From the NCBI RefSeq assembly GCF_003270085.1, contig NZ_QFDQ01000193.1:1-55694 (forward strand): 55,694 nucleotides of DNA. The letters run 5' to 3'. This DNA comes from Streptomyces triticisoli (GTDB taxonomy: Bacteria > Actinomycetota > Actinomycetes > Streptomycetales > Streptomycetaceae). Below, piece after piece: positions 7,993-16,539 of this stretch. Position 1 is the first letter of the stretch; every line of letters begins with the position of its first letter. The position numbers and the translations under genes are program-made. The notes beneath the pieces were generated by a model. It did not search any database. It was given only the letters and a program-made list of their open reading frames with translations, and had not been told where the DNA came from.

Positions 7993-9347
7993 CGTCGCTC
8001 CAGAGCACGGTCGGTGAGGGGGGCTGCGGCACCCGTGTAGCGGGCGGGGTCGGTGAGCTCGTCCAGCTCGATGCCCTTGTCCTTCAAGTCGGGCTGTTCA
8101 GCCAGGAGTTCGCCGAGGCCGCGGTCTTCGGCATAGGAGCGGCGGGCGAGTTCGGTGAGCAGTTCCTTCGCGCGGGCGCGGCCGAGCACGGGTGCCAGTT
8201 CGGCCGACAGCCGCTCGGAGACGATCAGCCCGTGGGTGAGGTGGAGGTGCGCGCGCATCGCGTCCGCGTTCACCCGCAGCCCCCCGGTCAGCTCCGCGGA
8301 GTCCCGGGCGGCGCCGCCGACCAGCCGCAGCAGTTCCCGCAGCGGCTCCCACTCGGCGTGCCAGGCACCGGGCGGCCGCTCGTCCTCCGCCGCCAGTGAG
8401 GCGTACAGCGTGGCCGCGAGCTGCGGTGCGCGCCGGGCCGTGGAGGCGATCAGGGTGGACCGCACGGGGTTCGCCTTGTGCGGCATGGCCGACGAACCAC
8501 CGCCACTGCCCTCCGCGAGTTCGGCGGTCTCCGTGCGGGACAGCGCCAGTACGTCCACCGCGACCTTGCCCAGCGCCCCGGCGGCGAAGGCCAGGCCTCC
8601 GGCGAGGTCGGCGACCGGTGTGCGCAATGTGTGCCAGGGCAACAGCGGCTCGCACAGGCCCAGTTCACGGGCGTACGCCGCGACCAGCGCGGTCGCGTCC
8701 TCGGCGCCGTACGCCGAGAAGGCCGCCAGGGTGCCTGCCGCGCCGCCGAGTTGGACGGGCAGTGTGTCCCGTACCCGGGTGAGCCGGTCCCGGGCGTCCA
8801 GCACCAGCGACCGCCATCCGGCCGCCTTCAGGCCGAACGTCGTCGGCACCGCGTGCTGGGTCAGCGTCCGCCCCGGCATCACGGTGTCACGGTGCTCGGC
8901 GGCCAGCCGGGCCAGCGCCTCCCCGGTGCGGGCCAGGTCGGCCAGGACCAGGTCCAGGGTGCGCACGGCGACCAGCATCGTCGCCGTGTCCATGATGTCC
9001 TGGCTGGTCGCGCCCCGGTGGACGTAGGAGCCGTACTCCTCGCCCACCGCCTCGGTGAGGTCCGCCACCAGGGGGATGACGGGGTTCCCGCCGCCGCGGG
9101 CGCGCCCGGCGAGCGCGCCCACGTCGAAGCGGGCCGGATCCGCCGCCCGGGTCACCGCCTGAGCCGCCCCCGCCGGGGCGAGGCCGAGCGCGGCCTGGGC
9201 CCGGGTGAGGGCGGCCTCCGCGTCCAGCAGCGCCGCCAGATAGGCGGAGTCGCTGGTCGTGGACGCGGCGGGGGAGCCTGCCCAGCCGGGGCCGAGCAGA
9301 CCGGTATCGGCCTCGAAGGGCAGGGGACCGGCAGGGGGAGGTGTCAC
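7989..9347 (-). CDS. pcaB: 3-carboxy-cis,cis-muconate cycloisomerase
   Basis: A 452-residue member of the fumarase/aspartase superfamily that cyclises 3-carboxy-cis,cis-muconate to 4-carboxymuconolactone. The superfamily signature is present as SSAMPHKANP, preceded by a Gly/Ser-rich mobile loop (EGSGGG). The conserved block HRGATSQDIMDTA, used by this superfamily for catalysis, lies near residue 115. The start is GTG 9347, overlapping the TGA of pcaG by four bases (GTGA), and the stop overlaps the pcaL start. Length matches bacterial PcaB. Confidence 0.93.
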   Translation of the reverse strand: MTPPPAGPLPFEADTGLLGPGWAGSPAASTTSDSAYLAALLDAEAALTRAQAALGLAPAGAAQAVTRAADPARFDVGALAGRARGGGNPVIPLVADLTEAVGEEYGSYVHRGATSQDIMDTATMLVAVRTLDLVLADLARTGEALARLAAEHRDTVMPGRTLTQHAVPTTFGLKAAGWRSLVLDARDRLTRVRDTLPVQLGGAAGTLAAFSAYGAEDATALVAAYARELGLCEPLLPWHTLRTPVADLAGGLAFAAGALGKVAVDVLALSRTETAELAEGSGGGSSAMPHKANPVRSTLIASTARRAPQLAATLYASLAAEDERPPGAWHAEWEPLRELLRLVGGAARDSAELTGGLRVNADAMRAHLHLTHGLIVSERLSAELAPVLGRARAKELLTELARRSYAEDRGLGELLAEQPDLKDKGIELDELTDPARYTGAAAPLTDRALERR

Positions 9348-9946
9348 TGGAACTCCAGGAAGACCGTCTCGCCCTCGCCCTGAAGGCGGATGTCGAAACG
9401 GTACGCCCCACTGTCCTCCCGCACCGCGATCAGCGTGCCGCGTCGCTCCTCGTCCAGTTGGGCGAGCAGCGGGTCGTCGGCCAGCGCGGCGTCACCGGGC
9501 AGGTAGATCCGGGTGAACAGGTGTACGAGCAGCCCGCGGGCGAACACGCACACGCTGAGGTAGGGGGCGTTCCGCCCGCGTGCGCCGGGCCGCAGCGTCC
9601 GTACGTACCAGTGGCCGTCGGCGTCGGTCTGGATGCGGCCGAAGCCGGTGAACTCCACGCCGTTGCGGCCGAGGTAGCCGCCGGAGGCCGGGTCGCGCCG
9701 CATCGAGCCGTCGACGGCCGGCAGGTTGCCGTCCGGGTCCGGCCCCCACACCTCCAGCAGGGCGTCCGGCAGCGGCCGGCCCTCGCCGTCGTACACGTAC
9801 CCGTGCACGGTGACCGTCTCCGGGTGCCCCAGGGGCGCGACGTCCTCGCCGCCCTTGAAGGGGAGCGCATGGCCGTAGAAGGGGCCCACCGTATGCGACG
9901 GCGTGGGCAGCACGTTCTCGGGGCTGCTCGTGTCGATCTTCGTCAT
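9344..9946 (-). CDS. pcaG: Protocatechuate 3,4-dioxygenase alpha subunit
   Basis: The 200-residue non-catalytic-iron subunit of the intradiol ring-cleavage dioxygenase, which pairs with PcaH. It has the intradiol dioxygenase fold, with the N-terminal TPSHTVGPFYGHAL segment and the beta-sandwich block VTVHGYVYDGEGRPLPDALL. As expected for an alpha subunit, it lacks the Tyr/Tyr/His/His iron-ligand set present in PcaH. It starts at ATG 9946, six bases after the pcaH stop, and ends overlapping the pcaB start. Confidence 0.93.
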   Translation of the reverse strand: MTKIDTSSPENVLPTPSHTVGPFYGHALPFKGGEDVAPLGHPETVTVHGYVYDGEGRPLPDALLEVWGPDPDGNLPAVDGSMRRDPASGGYLGRNGVEFTGFGRIQTDADGHWYVRTLRPGARGRNAPYLSVCVFARGLLVHLFTRIYLPGDAALADDPLLAQLDEERRGTLIAVREDSGAYRFDIRLQGEGETVFLEFQ

Positions 9947-9952
9947 GGCAGG

Positions 9953-10726
9953 TCAGCGCCCTTCTTCGATCCAGGTGGCGTGCGGGCCGTCCAGCACGAT
10001 GTCCCAGTGGTAGCCGAGCGAGAACTCCGGCACCGACAGACTGTGGTCGTAGGTGGCGACCAGCCGCTGCCGGGCGGCGTCGTCCGTCACCGACTGCAGG
10101 ATCGGGTCGTGCGCGAAGAGCGGGTCGTTCGGGAAGTACATCTGCGTCACGAGCCGCTGCGTGAACGCCGAACCGAACACCGAGAAGTGGATGTGCGCCG
10201 GACGCCAGGCGTTGAGGTGGTTGCGCCACGGGTACGGGCCCGGCTGGATCGTGGTGAAGTGGTAGAAGCCCCTGTCGTCCGTCAGCGTACGGCCCACACC
10301 GGTGAAGTTGCGGTCCAGCGGGGCGTCGTGCTGCTCGCGCTGGTGGGCGTAGCGGCCGGCGGAGTTGGCCTGCCAGATCTCGACGAGCTGGCCGCGCACC
10401 GGCCGCCCGTCGCGGTCCAGCAGCCGACCGGAAACGGTGATCCGCTCGCCGACCGGCACCCCGGAGTGCTGCCGGGTGAGGTCGTTGTCGATCTCGGTGA
10501 TGTCCCGCTCGCCGAACGCGGGCGAGGACAGCTCGACCAGCTCCGGGTCCTTGCTGACGTCGATGGCGACCAGCGGCTGCCGGGGGTGGCGCAGCACCGA
10601 GGAGCGGTACGGCGCGTAGTCGCGGCGCGGGTGGTGCTCGACCGGGGCGCCGTCGGCGACGCGCTTCTCGTACGCGGCGTGTTCGGCCGCGATCTCCTGG
10701 TCGATGTCGTGCTGAGTGAGAGTCAT
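9953..10726 (-). CDS. pcaH: Protocatechuate 3,4-dioxygenase beta subunit (iron-binding)
   Basis: The 257-residue catalytic subunit, which opens the protocatechuate ring between the two hydroxyl groups to give 3-carboxymuconate. The non-heme Fe(III) ligands are all visible: Tyr126 in SAGRYAHQ, Tyr165 in PGPYPW, and His178 and His180 in RPAHIHFS. The N-terminal PcaH-type arm (about residues 1-70) is present. It starts at ATG 10726, 21 bases after pcaF, so it is the one gene in the operon with a normal spacer. It works as a complex with PcaG. Confidence 0.95.
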   Translation of the reverse strand: MTLTQHDIDQEIAAEHAAYEKRVADGAPVEHHPRRDYAPYRSSVLRHPRQPLVAIDVSKDPELVELSSPAFGERDITEIDNDLTRQHSGVPVGERITVSGRLLDRDGRPVRGQLVEIWQANSAGRYAHQREQHDAPLDRNFTGVGRTLTDDRGFYHFTTIQPGPYPWRNHLNAWRPAHIHFSVFGSAFTQRLVTQMYFPNDPLFAHDPILQSVTDDAARQRLVATYDHSLSVPEFSLGYHWDIVLDGPHATWIEEGR

Positions 10727-10746
10727 GGGATTTCCTCACGCTTCCT

Positions 10747-11949
10747 TTAGCGTTCGAGGACGAGGGCGAGGCCCTGGCCCACGCCGATGCAGAGGGTGGC
10801 GACGCCGGTGCCGGTGCCCTTGCGGGCGAGCTGGTGGGCGACGGTGCCGGCGAGCCGGGCGCCGGAGGCGCCGAGCGGGTGTCCGAGGGCGATGGCGCCG
10901 CCCTGGGGGTTGAGGACCGCGGGGTCGAACTCGGGCCATTCGGCCAGGCATCCCAGGACCTGGGCGGCGAAGGCCTCGTTGAGTTCGAGGACGTCGAGTT
11001 CGGCGAAGGTCCTGCCGGCCTTGGCCAGGGCACGGTTGACCGCTTCGACGGGGGCGAGCCCGAAGTAGTGCGGGTCGGTGGCGGACACGCCGGTGGCCGA
11101 GATCCGGGCGAGGGGTTCGCGGCCGGTGGCCTTCAGCCCCTCCTCGTCCACCAGGAGCAGGGCGGCGGCGCCGTCGTTCAGGGGCGAGGCGTTGCCGGCG
11201 GTGACGCTTCCGTTCTCCTTGCGGAAGGACGGCTTGAGCTTGGCCATCGCGGCCAGGGAGGCGTCGGGCCGTACGCACTCGTCGGCGGCGAGGACGACCG
11301 GGTCGCCCTTGCGCTGCGGGATCGTCACCGCGGCCAGCTCGGCGTCGAACAGGCCCTCGGCCTGCGCCTTGGCCGCCTTCTGGTGGGAGGCGAGGGCGAA
11401 CTCGTCCTGCTGCTCACGGCTGATCTTGTGCTTGTCGGCGATGAGTTCGGCGGACTCGCCCAGCGGGATGGTCCACTGGGGGTCCATCCTCGGGTTGACC
11501 ATGCGCCAGCCGAGGGTGGTGGAGTACAGCTCGGCGTGCCCGGCCGGGAACGGCCTCTCCGACTTGGGCAGGACGTACGGGGCCCGGGTCATGGACTCCA
11601 CACCGCCCGCCACGGCGATGGAGGCGTCGCCCACGGCGATGGCACGGGCGGCCTGGACGACCGCCTCCAGGCCGGAGGCGCACAGCCGGTTGACGGTCAC
11701 GCCGGGCACCGTGGTGGGCAGGCCGGCCAGCAGCGCGGCCATACGGGCGACGTTGCGGTTCTCCTCGCCGGCGCCGTTGGCGTTGCCGAAGTACACGTCC
11801 TCGATCCGGGCCGGGTCCAGCTCCGGGGTGCGGGCGAGGAGTTCACGGATCGCGTGGGCGGCGAGGTCGTCCGGGCGCACCGACGCCAGGCCGCCGTTGT
11901 AGCGGCCGACCGGGGTGCGTACGGCATCGACGAGGTAGACGTCCTTCAC
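10747..11949 (-). CDS. pcaF: 3-oxoadipyl-CoA thiolase
   Basis: A 400-residue thiolase that cleaves 3-oxoadipyl-CoA with CoA to succinyl-CoA and acetyl-CoA, the last step of the pathway. Catalytic residues are Cys90 (NRLCASGLEAV), His357 (ALGHPLGASGA) and Cys387 (LCIGVGQG). The start is GTG 11949 (VKDVYLVDAVRTPVG), overlapping the pcaJ TGA as GTGA. The open frame extends further upstream, but that part is arginine-rich and out of character. A second thiolase (fadA, 44727) is present elsewhere; operon context assigns this one to the pca pathway. Confidence 0.94.
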   Translation of the reverse strand: MKDVYLVDAVRTPVGRYNGGLASVRPDDLAAHAIRELLARTPELDPARIEDVYFGNANGAGEENRNVARMAALLAGLPTTVPGVTVNRLCASGLEAVVQAARAIAVGDASIAVAGGVESMTRAPYVLPKSERPFPAGHAELYSTTLGWRMVNPRMDPQWTIPLGESAELIADKHKISREQQDEFALASHQKAAKAQAEGLFDAELAAVTIPQRKGDPVVLAADECVRPDASLAAMAKLKPSFRKENGSVTAGNASPLNDGAAALLLVDEEGLKATGREPLARISATGVSATDPHYFGLAPVEAVNRALAKAGRTFAELDVLELNEAFAAQVLGCLAEWPEFDPAVLNPQGGAIALGHPLGASGARLAGTVAHQLARKGTGTGVATLCIGVGQGLALVLER

Positions 11950-12590
11950 TTCAGGTCCTCCGCGACGGTCAGTTCGGCGTCGGTCTTGGCGATGACCTCC
12001 TCCACGGTGACGCCGGGGGCGGTCTCGACGAGCAGCAGTCCGTCGGGGGTGACGTCGAGGACGCCGAGGTCGGTGATGATCCGGTCGACGCACGCCTTGC
12101 CGGTCAGCGGCAGGGTGCACTCCTGGCGGACCTTGGGGGAGCCGTCCTTGGCGGTGTGGGTCATCACCACCAGGACGGTGCGGGCGCCGTGGACCAGGTC
12201 CATCGCCCCGCCGATCCCGGTGATCATCTTGCCGGGGACGGCCCAGTTGGCCAGGTCGCCGCCGGCGGAGACCTGCATGGCGCCCAGTACGGCGACGTCG
12301 ATGTGACCGCCGCGGATCATGGAGAAGGACAGCGCGGAGTCGAAGAAGGAAGCGCCGGGCAGGACCGTGACGGTCTCCTTGCCGGCGTTGATCAGGTCGG
12401 GGTCGACCTGCTCCTCGGTGGGGTAGGGGCCGGTGCCCAGGATGCCGTTCTCCGACTCCAGGACCACCTCCACGCCCGCGGGCAGGTGGTTGGGGATCAG
12501 GGTGGGCAGGCCGATGCCGAGGTTGACGTACTGGCCGTCGCGCAGTTCGCGCGCGGCCCGGGCGGCCATCTCGTTGCGGGTCCAGGCCAT
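11946..12590 (-). CDS. pcaJ: 3-oxoadipate CoA-transferase beta subunit
   Basis: The 214-residue subunit of the succinyl-CoA:3-oxoadipate CoA-transferase. The family signature ESENGILG carries the catalytic Glu (Glu47), preceded by the glycine-rich NLGIGLPT segment. It activates 3-oxoadipate for thiolysis by PcaF. The ATG at 12590 shares one base with the pcaI stop, and its own stop overlaps the pcaF start. Confidence 0.94.
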   Translation of the reverse strand: MAWTRNEMAARAARELRDGQYVNLGIGLPTLIPNHLPAGVEVVLESENGILGTGPYPTEEQVDPDLINAGKETVTVLPGASFFDSALSFSMIRGGHIDVAVLGAMQVSAGGDLANWAVPGKMITGIGGAMDLVHGARTVLVVMTHTAKDGSPKVRQECTLPLTGKACVDRIITDLGVLDVTPDGLLLVETAPGVTVEEVIAKTDAELTVAEDLK

Positions 12591-13345
12591 CAGTTGCTCA
12601 CCGTCCGCTGCTCGATCTGCTTGTCGGCCGCCTGCTGGGGGGTCAGGGCGACCACCCGCTGCACGAAGACGCCCGGCAGGTGCACCGCGTCCGGGTCGAT
12701 GGCGCCGGGCTCGACCAGCTCCTCCACCTCGGCGATGGTGACCTTGCCGGCCATGGCGGCCAGCGGGTTGAAGTTGCGGGCGGACTTGTTGAACACCAGG
12801 TTGCCGTGCCGGTCGCCCTTCGCGGCGCGGACCAGGGCGAAGTCGGTGCGGATGCCGCGCTCCAGCACGTACTCCACCCCGTCGAACTCCCGGACCTCCT
12901 TGGGCGGCGAGGCCAGCGCCACCCCGCCCTCACCGTCGTAGCGCCAGGGCAGCCCGCCCTGGGCGACCTGGGTGCCCACGCCGGCCGGGGTGTAGAAGGC
13001 GGGGATGCCGGCGCCGCCGGCGCGCAGCCGCTCGGCCAGGGTGCCCTGGGGGATCAGCTCCACCTCCAGCTCGCCGGCCAGGTACTGGCGGGCGAACTCC
13101 TTGTTCGCGCCGATGTAGGAGCCGGTCACCCGCGCGATCCGGCCGGCCGCCAGCAGCACCGCCAGGCCGGACTCCATCGCGCCGCAGTTGTTGGACACCA
13201 CCGCCAGCCCGCCGGTCCCGCGCTGGTACAGCGCCTGGATCAGCACGTTCGGTACCCCGCTCAGCCCGAAACCGCCTACGGCGAGCGACGCGCCGTCCGG
13301 CACATCGGCCACCGCCTCCCGGGCCGTGGCGACCACCTTGTCCAT
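12590..13345 (-). CDS. pcaI: 3-oxoadipate CoA-transferase alpha subunit
   Basis: The alpha subunit partner of PcaJ, 251 residues from ATG 13345. It has the CoA-transferase alpha signature GGFGLSGVPNVLI (about residues 24-36) and the GxGxxTQ-type segment GVGTQVAQGG. An in-frame ATG at 13360 would add MRLLS. I prefer 13345 because GAGG lies nine bases upstream and the family normally begins MDKVV. First gene of the pcaIJFHGBL operon, divergent from pcaV across about 235 bases. Confidence 0.92.
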   Translation of the reverse strand: MDKVVATAREAVADVPDGASLAVGGFGLSGVPNVLIQALYQRGTGGLAVVSNNCGAMESGLAVLLAAGRIARVTGSYIGANKEFARQYLAGELEVELIPQGTLAERLRAGGAGIPAFYTPAGVGTQVAQGGLPWRYDGEGGVALASPPKEVREFDGVEYVLERGIRTDFALVRAAKGDRHGNLVFNKSARNFNPLAAMAGKVTIAEVEELVEPGAIDPDAVHLPGVFVQRVVALTPQQAADKQIEQRTVSN

Positions 13346-13419
13346 CGAAAGAAGCCTCATCTCTGCCGAGCGTCCAGCACCCGAATAGTCAGGGCACTGA
13401 TTATTTCGTCGAGGTTCCC

Positions 13420-13444
13420 TTCACGCTGCCATTTGATGCGTGAA
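13420..13444. promoter_or_regulatory. Candidate PcaV operator in the pcaI-pcaV intergenic region
   Basis: TTCACGC at 13420-13426 and GCGTGAA at 13438-13444 form a perfect 7-base inverted repeat with an 11-base spacer. It lies 75 bases upstream of pcaI and about 135 bases upstream of pcaV. Size and position fit a MarR-family site controlling both genes. PcaV is known to repress the pca operon, but I do not recall its exact site, so the assignment is inferred. Confidence 0.5.
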
Positions 13445-13579
13445 CCGTCAAGGTCCGGGTAAAACCGCCGGTCAGTGGCTCATGGATGCCGGGGCGGCCG
13501 ATGGCCCGCAGACGGTATCGTTCAGTACACCTACAGAATTACCACGGAACCGAACGACGGACCGACGCGAGGAGCGCAC

Positions 13580-14044
13580 ATGGCCGCGGTGGACCTCTCG
13601 ACCCACCCCGGGCACCTGGCCCGGCGGCTGCAGCAGGCGCACTACCTGCTGTGGAACACGATGGTCTCCGAGGAGATCACCTCGCCGCAGTTCGCGGTCC
13701 TGAACGCGCTCGTCGCCGAGCCGGGGCTCGACCAGCGCACGGTGGGGGAGCGGGTGGGCCTCGACCGGTCCACCGTCGCCGAGGTGATCAGCCGGCTCGG
13801 CCGCCGCGGGCTGCTCGACAAGGTGCGTGACCCGCAGGACGGCCGCCGCTTCCTGCTGCGGCTGACCCAGGAGGGGGAGCGCACCCACCGGAAGCTCACC
13901 GTGCGCACGGCCAGGATGAACCAGGTCTTCCTGGGACCGCTCGACGCCGAGGAGCAGGCCCTCTTCTGCGACCTCATCCGGCGCGTCGCGGACGCGGCCG
14001 AGGGGCTGCGCAACCCGGCGGAGCCCCTCGCCGCGCAGCCCTGA
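13580..14044 (+). CDS. pcaV: MarR-family repressor of the pca operon
   Basis: A 154-residue winged-helix MarR protein. Residues about 30-105 hold the DNA-binding domain (SPQFAVLNALV, LDQRTVGERVGLDRSTVAEVISRL, wing DPQDGRRFLLRLT). Arg15 (HPGHLARRL) corresponds to the residue reported to contact protocatechuate in S. coelicolor PcaV. From family knowledge it represses pcaIJFHGBL until protocatechuate binds. The start is ATG 13580 behind GAGGAGCGCAC; the frame upstream is not conserved in character. It converges on the DUF3048 lipoprotein gene 26 bases downstream. Confidence 0.92.
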   Translation: MAAVDLSTHPGHLARRLQQAHYLLWNTMVSEEITSPQFAVLNALVAEPGLDQRTVGERVGLDRSTVAEVISRLGRRGLLDKVRDPQDGRRFLLRLTQEGERTHRKLTVRTARMNQVFLGPLDAEEQALFCDLIRRVADAAEGLRNPAEPLAAQP

Positions 14045-14070
14045 CGAAGCGCAGCCCTGACACATGCGCC

Positions 14071-15057
14071 TCACCGGCCGGTGAGGACCACCCAGACCTG
14101 GCCCCGGGCGAAGTTCACGGGTGTGCCGTCGGCGGCCGTGAACTCGGTGCCGTCCGCCGCCCGCGCCCGCTTCCAGGTGACGTCGTGGACCCGCCCGTCG
14201 CGCAGCACCTCCGCCGTCCCGGACCCCACGGTCTCGGTGTACGGGGTGTGGTTGCCGAGCGAGTCGTGCAGGCCCGACCTGCGCACTTTCACGTGCTGCA
14301 CCACCACCGTCGCGGCCACCACCTGCTTGCCGCCGGCGGTGACGGCCGGTCTGCCGTCCATCGCCACCTGCCAGCCGTGGAGCCGCGCGGACCAGGTGAA
14401 GGTGAACCGGGCCGCCGGGTAGCGGACCGTGCGCGAGGTCTCGGGACGGCCGCCGGCCGGGGCGGGGCCGTAGTGGAAGCCGGTGGTCAGCGCGTCCGCG
14501 CCCGGTGCGGAGGTCAGGAGCCGGTCAGGGCGCAGGTAGAGGTTGTGCGGGGCCGCCCGGCCGGGGCCCCGGAAGTAGGCGTCCGGGTGTTTGTCGGGCG
14601 TCTCGGCGGACAGCGGGGCCTTGTCGATCAGCGGCAGCAGTTTGTGCTGTGCGCCGGAGAAGGCGAGCGTGGGGCGGTCGAACTGGCGCAGCAGCTCCAG
14701 ATCGGACTCGCGCGCGCTGCGCACCGGCCCGACGACCGGGGGCAGCTTCGTGGCGTAGACGGCCATCAGCCGGCTCAGCCCTCCCTCGACCTGCTCGGCG
14801 TACACGATGTCGGCGGCGTCGAGGCCGGTCTGGGGGCGGGCCGGCGCCACATTGTCGATCTTGACGACGAGTACCGGACCGGCGTGCTCCGGGCTCCGTG
14901 CCGGTGCCGACGACGGGCTCCTCGTGCGTTCCCCCGCGCCCCGCCCGTCCTCGGAGGCACCGCCGCCCCGCGCCGTGCACCCCGCCGCCAGGGCCGACAG
15001 CAGCAGCCCCGCCGTCACGGCGCGCCGCACCCGCGATCTTCGTCCCAAGCCCGCCAT
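14071..15057 (-). CDS. DUF3048-domain lipoprotein
   Basis: A 328-residue protein with a basic N-terminus, a hydrophobic stretch and a lipobox LSALAAGC (Cys27), so it should be a lipid-anchored extracytoplasmic protein. The mature part matches the DUF3048 (YerB-like) pattern: LVVKIDNVAPARPQTGLDAADIVYAEQVEGG, which I see as two adjoining blocks, then GPVRSARESDLELLRQFD and a C-terminal block ending VNFARGQVWVVL. The function of the family is not established. The start is ATG 15057, chosen because it places the signal peptide directly at the N-terminus. Convergent with pcaV. Confidence 0.85.
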   Translation of the reverse strand: MAGLGRRSRVRRAVTAGLLLSALAAGCTARGGGASEDGRGAGERTRSPSSAPARSPEHAGPVLVVKIDNVAPARPQTGLDAADIVYAEQVEGGLSRLMAVYATKLPPVVGPVRSARESDLELLRQFDRPTLAFSGAQHKLLPLIDKAPLSAETPDKHPDAYFRGPGRAAPHNLYLRPDRLLTSAPGADALTTGFHYGPAPAGGRPETSRTVRYPAARFTFTWSARLHGWQVAMDGRPAVTAGGKQVVAATVVVQHVKVRRSGLHDSLGNHTPYTETVGSGTAEVLRDGRVHDVTWKRARAADGTEFTAADGTPVNFARGQVWVVLTGR

Positions 15058-15257
15058 ATGGCCCCCGTCCCTCTCTCTTTGTCTCCGATTGTGAACTTGT
15101 CCGTTCATGAGTGGCCATACCCGCTCATTTTTGATCACGCGCGTCGGGCTGGGCCGTTCGGCCCTCTGCGGTTCGCCGGTTCGGGTCCGGGTACCCGGGG
15201 CCGTGCTCAGAAGCACGGGAGCGCGATGCGAGCGCGGCAGGGAAGGGACGCGGCACG

Positions 15258-16448
15258 ATGAAGGCAGTGACCTGGCAGGGCAAGCGCGACGTTCGAGTGG
15301 AAGAGGTCCCCGACCCGAAGATCCAGGAGCCGACGGACGCCGTCATCCGGGTCACCTCGAGCGGGCTGTGCGGCTCGGACCTGCACCTGTACGAGGTGCT
15401 CACCCCGTTCATGACACCCGGCGACATTCTCGGCCACGAGCCCATGGGCATCGTGGAGGAGGTGGGCTCGGAGGTGCCGAACCTCAAGCCCGGCGACCGG
15501 GTGGTCGTACCGTTCCAGATCTCCTGCGGCCACTGCTACATGTGCTCCGCGGGCCTGCAGACCCAGTGCGAGACCACCCAGGTCACCAGCGAGGGCATGG
15601 GCGCGGCCCTGTTCGGCTACACCCGCCTGTACGGCGCCGTGCCGGGCGCCCAGGCCGAGTACCTGCGCGTGCCGCAGGCGCACTACGGCCCGATCAAGGT
15701 CCCCGAGGGCACGCCCGACGACCGGTTCTTCTACCTCTGCGACGTGCTGCCCACCGCCTGGCAGGCGGTCGAGTACGCCGCCGTACCGCGCGGCGGCACC
15801 GTGGCCGTGCTCGGCCTCGGGCCCATCGGCGACATGGCGTGCCGGATCGCCAAGGCACGCGGCGCCGGAAGGGTGTTCGGCGTGGATCTGGTCCCGGAGC
15901 GGCTCGCCCGGGCGCGCCGGCGGGGCGTGGAAACCTACGACCTGCGCGGCTTCCACCACGAGAAGGACCTGGTCGCCGCGATCCACGACGAGACCGGAGG
16001 GCGCGGCCCCGACGCCGTGATCGACGCGGTCGGCACCGAGGCGCACGGCAGCGCGGTCGCCCGGCTCGTCCAGCAGACCGCCGCGGTGATGCCGCGCGCC
16101 CTGGGCGGACCGCTCGCCGAACGCTTCAGCGTGGACCGGCTCGCCGCCCTCCACACCGCCATCGAGCTGGTGCGCCGCGGCGGCACGATCTCCCTCTCCG
16201 GCGTGTACGGCGGCTCGGCCGACCCGATGCCGATGCTCACGCTCTTCGACAAGCAGATCCAGCTGCGGATGGGCCAGGCCAACGTCCGCCGCTGGAGCGA
16301 CGAGATCATGCCCTACCTGACGGACGAGGACCCGCTCGGCGTCGACGACTTCGCCACGCACCGCGTGCCGCTGACGGACGCGCCGCACGCGTACGAGATG
16401 TTCCAGCGCAAGCAGGAGGGCGCCGTCAAGGTGCTGATGAAGCCCTGA
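15258..16448 (+). CDS. Zinc-dependent alcohol/formaldehyde dehydrogenase-like protein
   Basis: A 396-residue medium-chain dehydrogenase. The catalytic zinc site is seen as SGLCGSDLHLY (Cys38) and GHEPMGIVEEVG. The structural zinc site is intact, with the four cysteines of SCGHCYMCSAGLQTQC. The NAD(P) site is VLGLGPIGDMACRIAKARG. It most resembles the glutathione-independent formaldehyde dehydrogenase-like group and so may oxidise a simple alcohol or aldehyde with NAD. The substrate cannot be fixed from sequence. The start is ATG 15258 behind GGAAGGGACG. Monocistronic, with a strong terminator 18 bases after the stop. Its position between the pca and laccase genes suggests a link to aromatic aldehydes or alcohols (inference). 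Confidence 0.85.
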   Translation: MKAVTWQGKRDVRVEEVPDPKIQEPTDAVIRVTSSGLCGSDLHLYEVLTPFMTPGDILGHEPMGIVEEVGSEVPNLKPGDRVVVPFQISCGHCYMCSAGLQTQCETTQVTSEGMGAALFGYTRLYGAVPGAQAEYLRVPQAHYGPIKVPEGTPDDRFFYLCDVLPTAWQAVEYAAVPRGGTVAVLGLGPIGDMACRIAKARGAGRVFGVDLVPERLARARRRGVETYDLRGFHHEKDLVAAIHDETGGRGPDAVIDAVGTEAHGSAVARLVQQTAAVMPRALGGPLAERFSVDRLAALHTAIELVRRGGTISLSGVYGGSADPMPMLTLFDKQIQLRMGQANVRRWSDEIMPYLTDEDPLGVDDFATHRVPLTDAPHAYEMFQRKQEGAVKVLMKP

Positions 16449-16465
16449 GCACAGCCGGGCGAAGA

Positions 16466-16501
16466 GGAGGGACTGGCCGTCTCCTGACGGCCGGTCCCTC
16501 C
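16466..16501. terminator. Bidirectional hairpin terminator
   Basis: A 16-base stem (left arm 16466-16481 GGAGGGACTGGCCGTC, right arm 16486-16501) with a four-base loop and a single G-T wobble, followed by GTCTTTTCC. It separates the dehydrogenase gene from the convergent gene ending at 16540. Confidence 0.8.
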
Positions 16502-16539
16502 GTCTTTTCCGGTTCGCGCCTTTTCGGCTTCCCCGGTTC

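Noticed and set aside
5326..8040. A 904-codon plus-strand open frame across the end of the LAL gene and pcaL
   Set aside because: Arg/Pro/Gly-rich, overlaps two real genes in other frames, no recognisable domain.
10747..12120. Longer form of pcaF starting at 12120
   Set aside because: The extra 57 residues are Arg/His-rich and overlap pcaJ. The GTG at 11949 gives a normal thiolase N-terminus.
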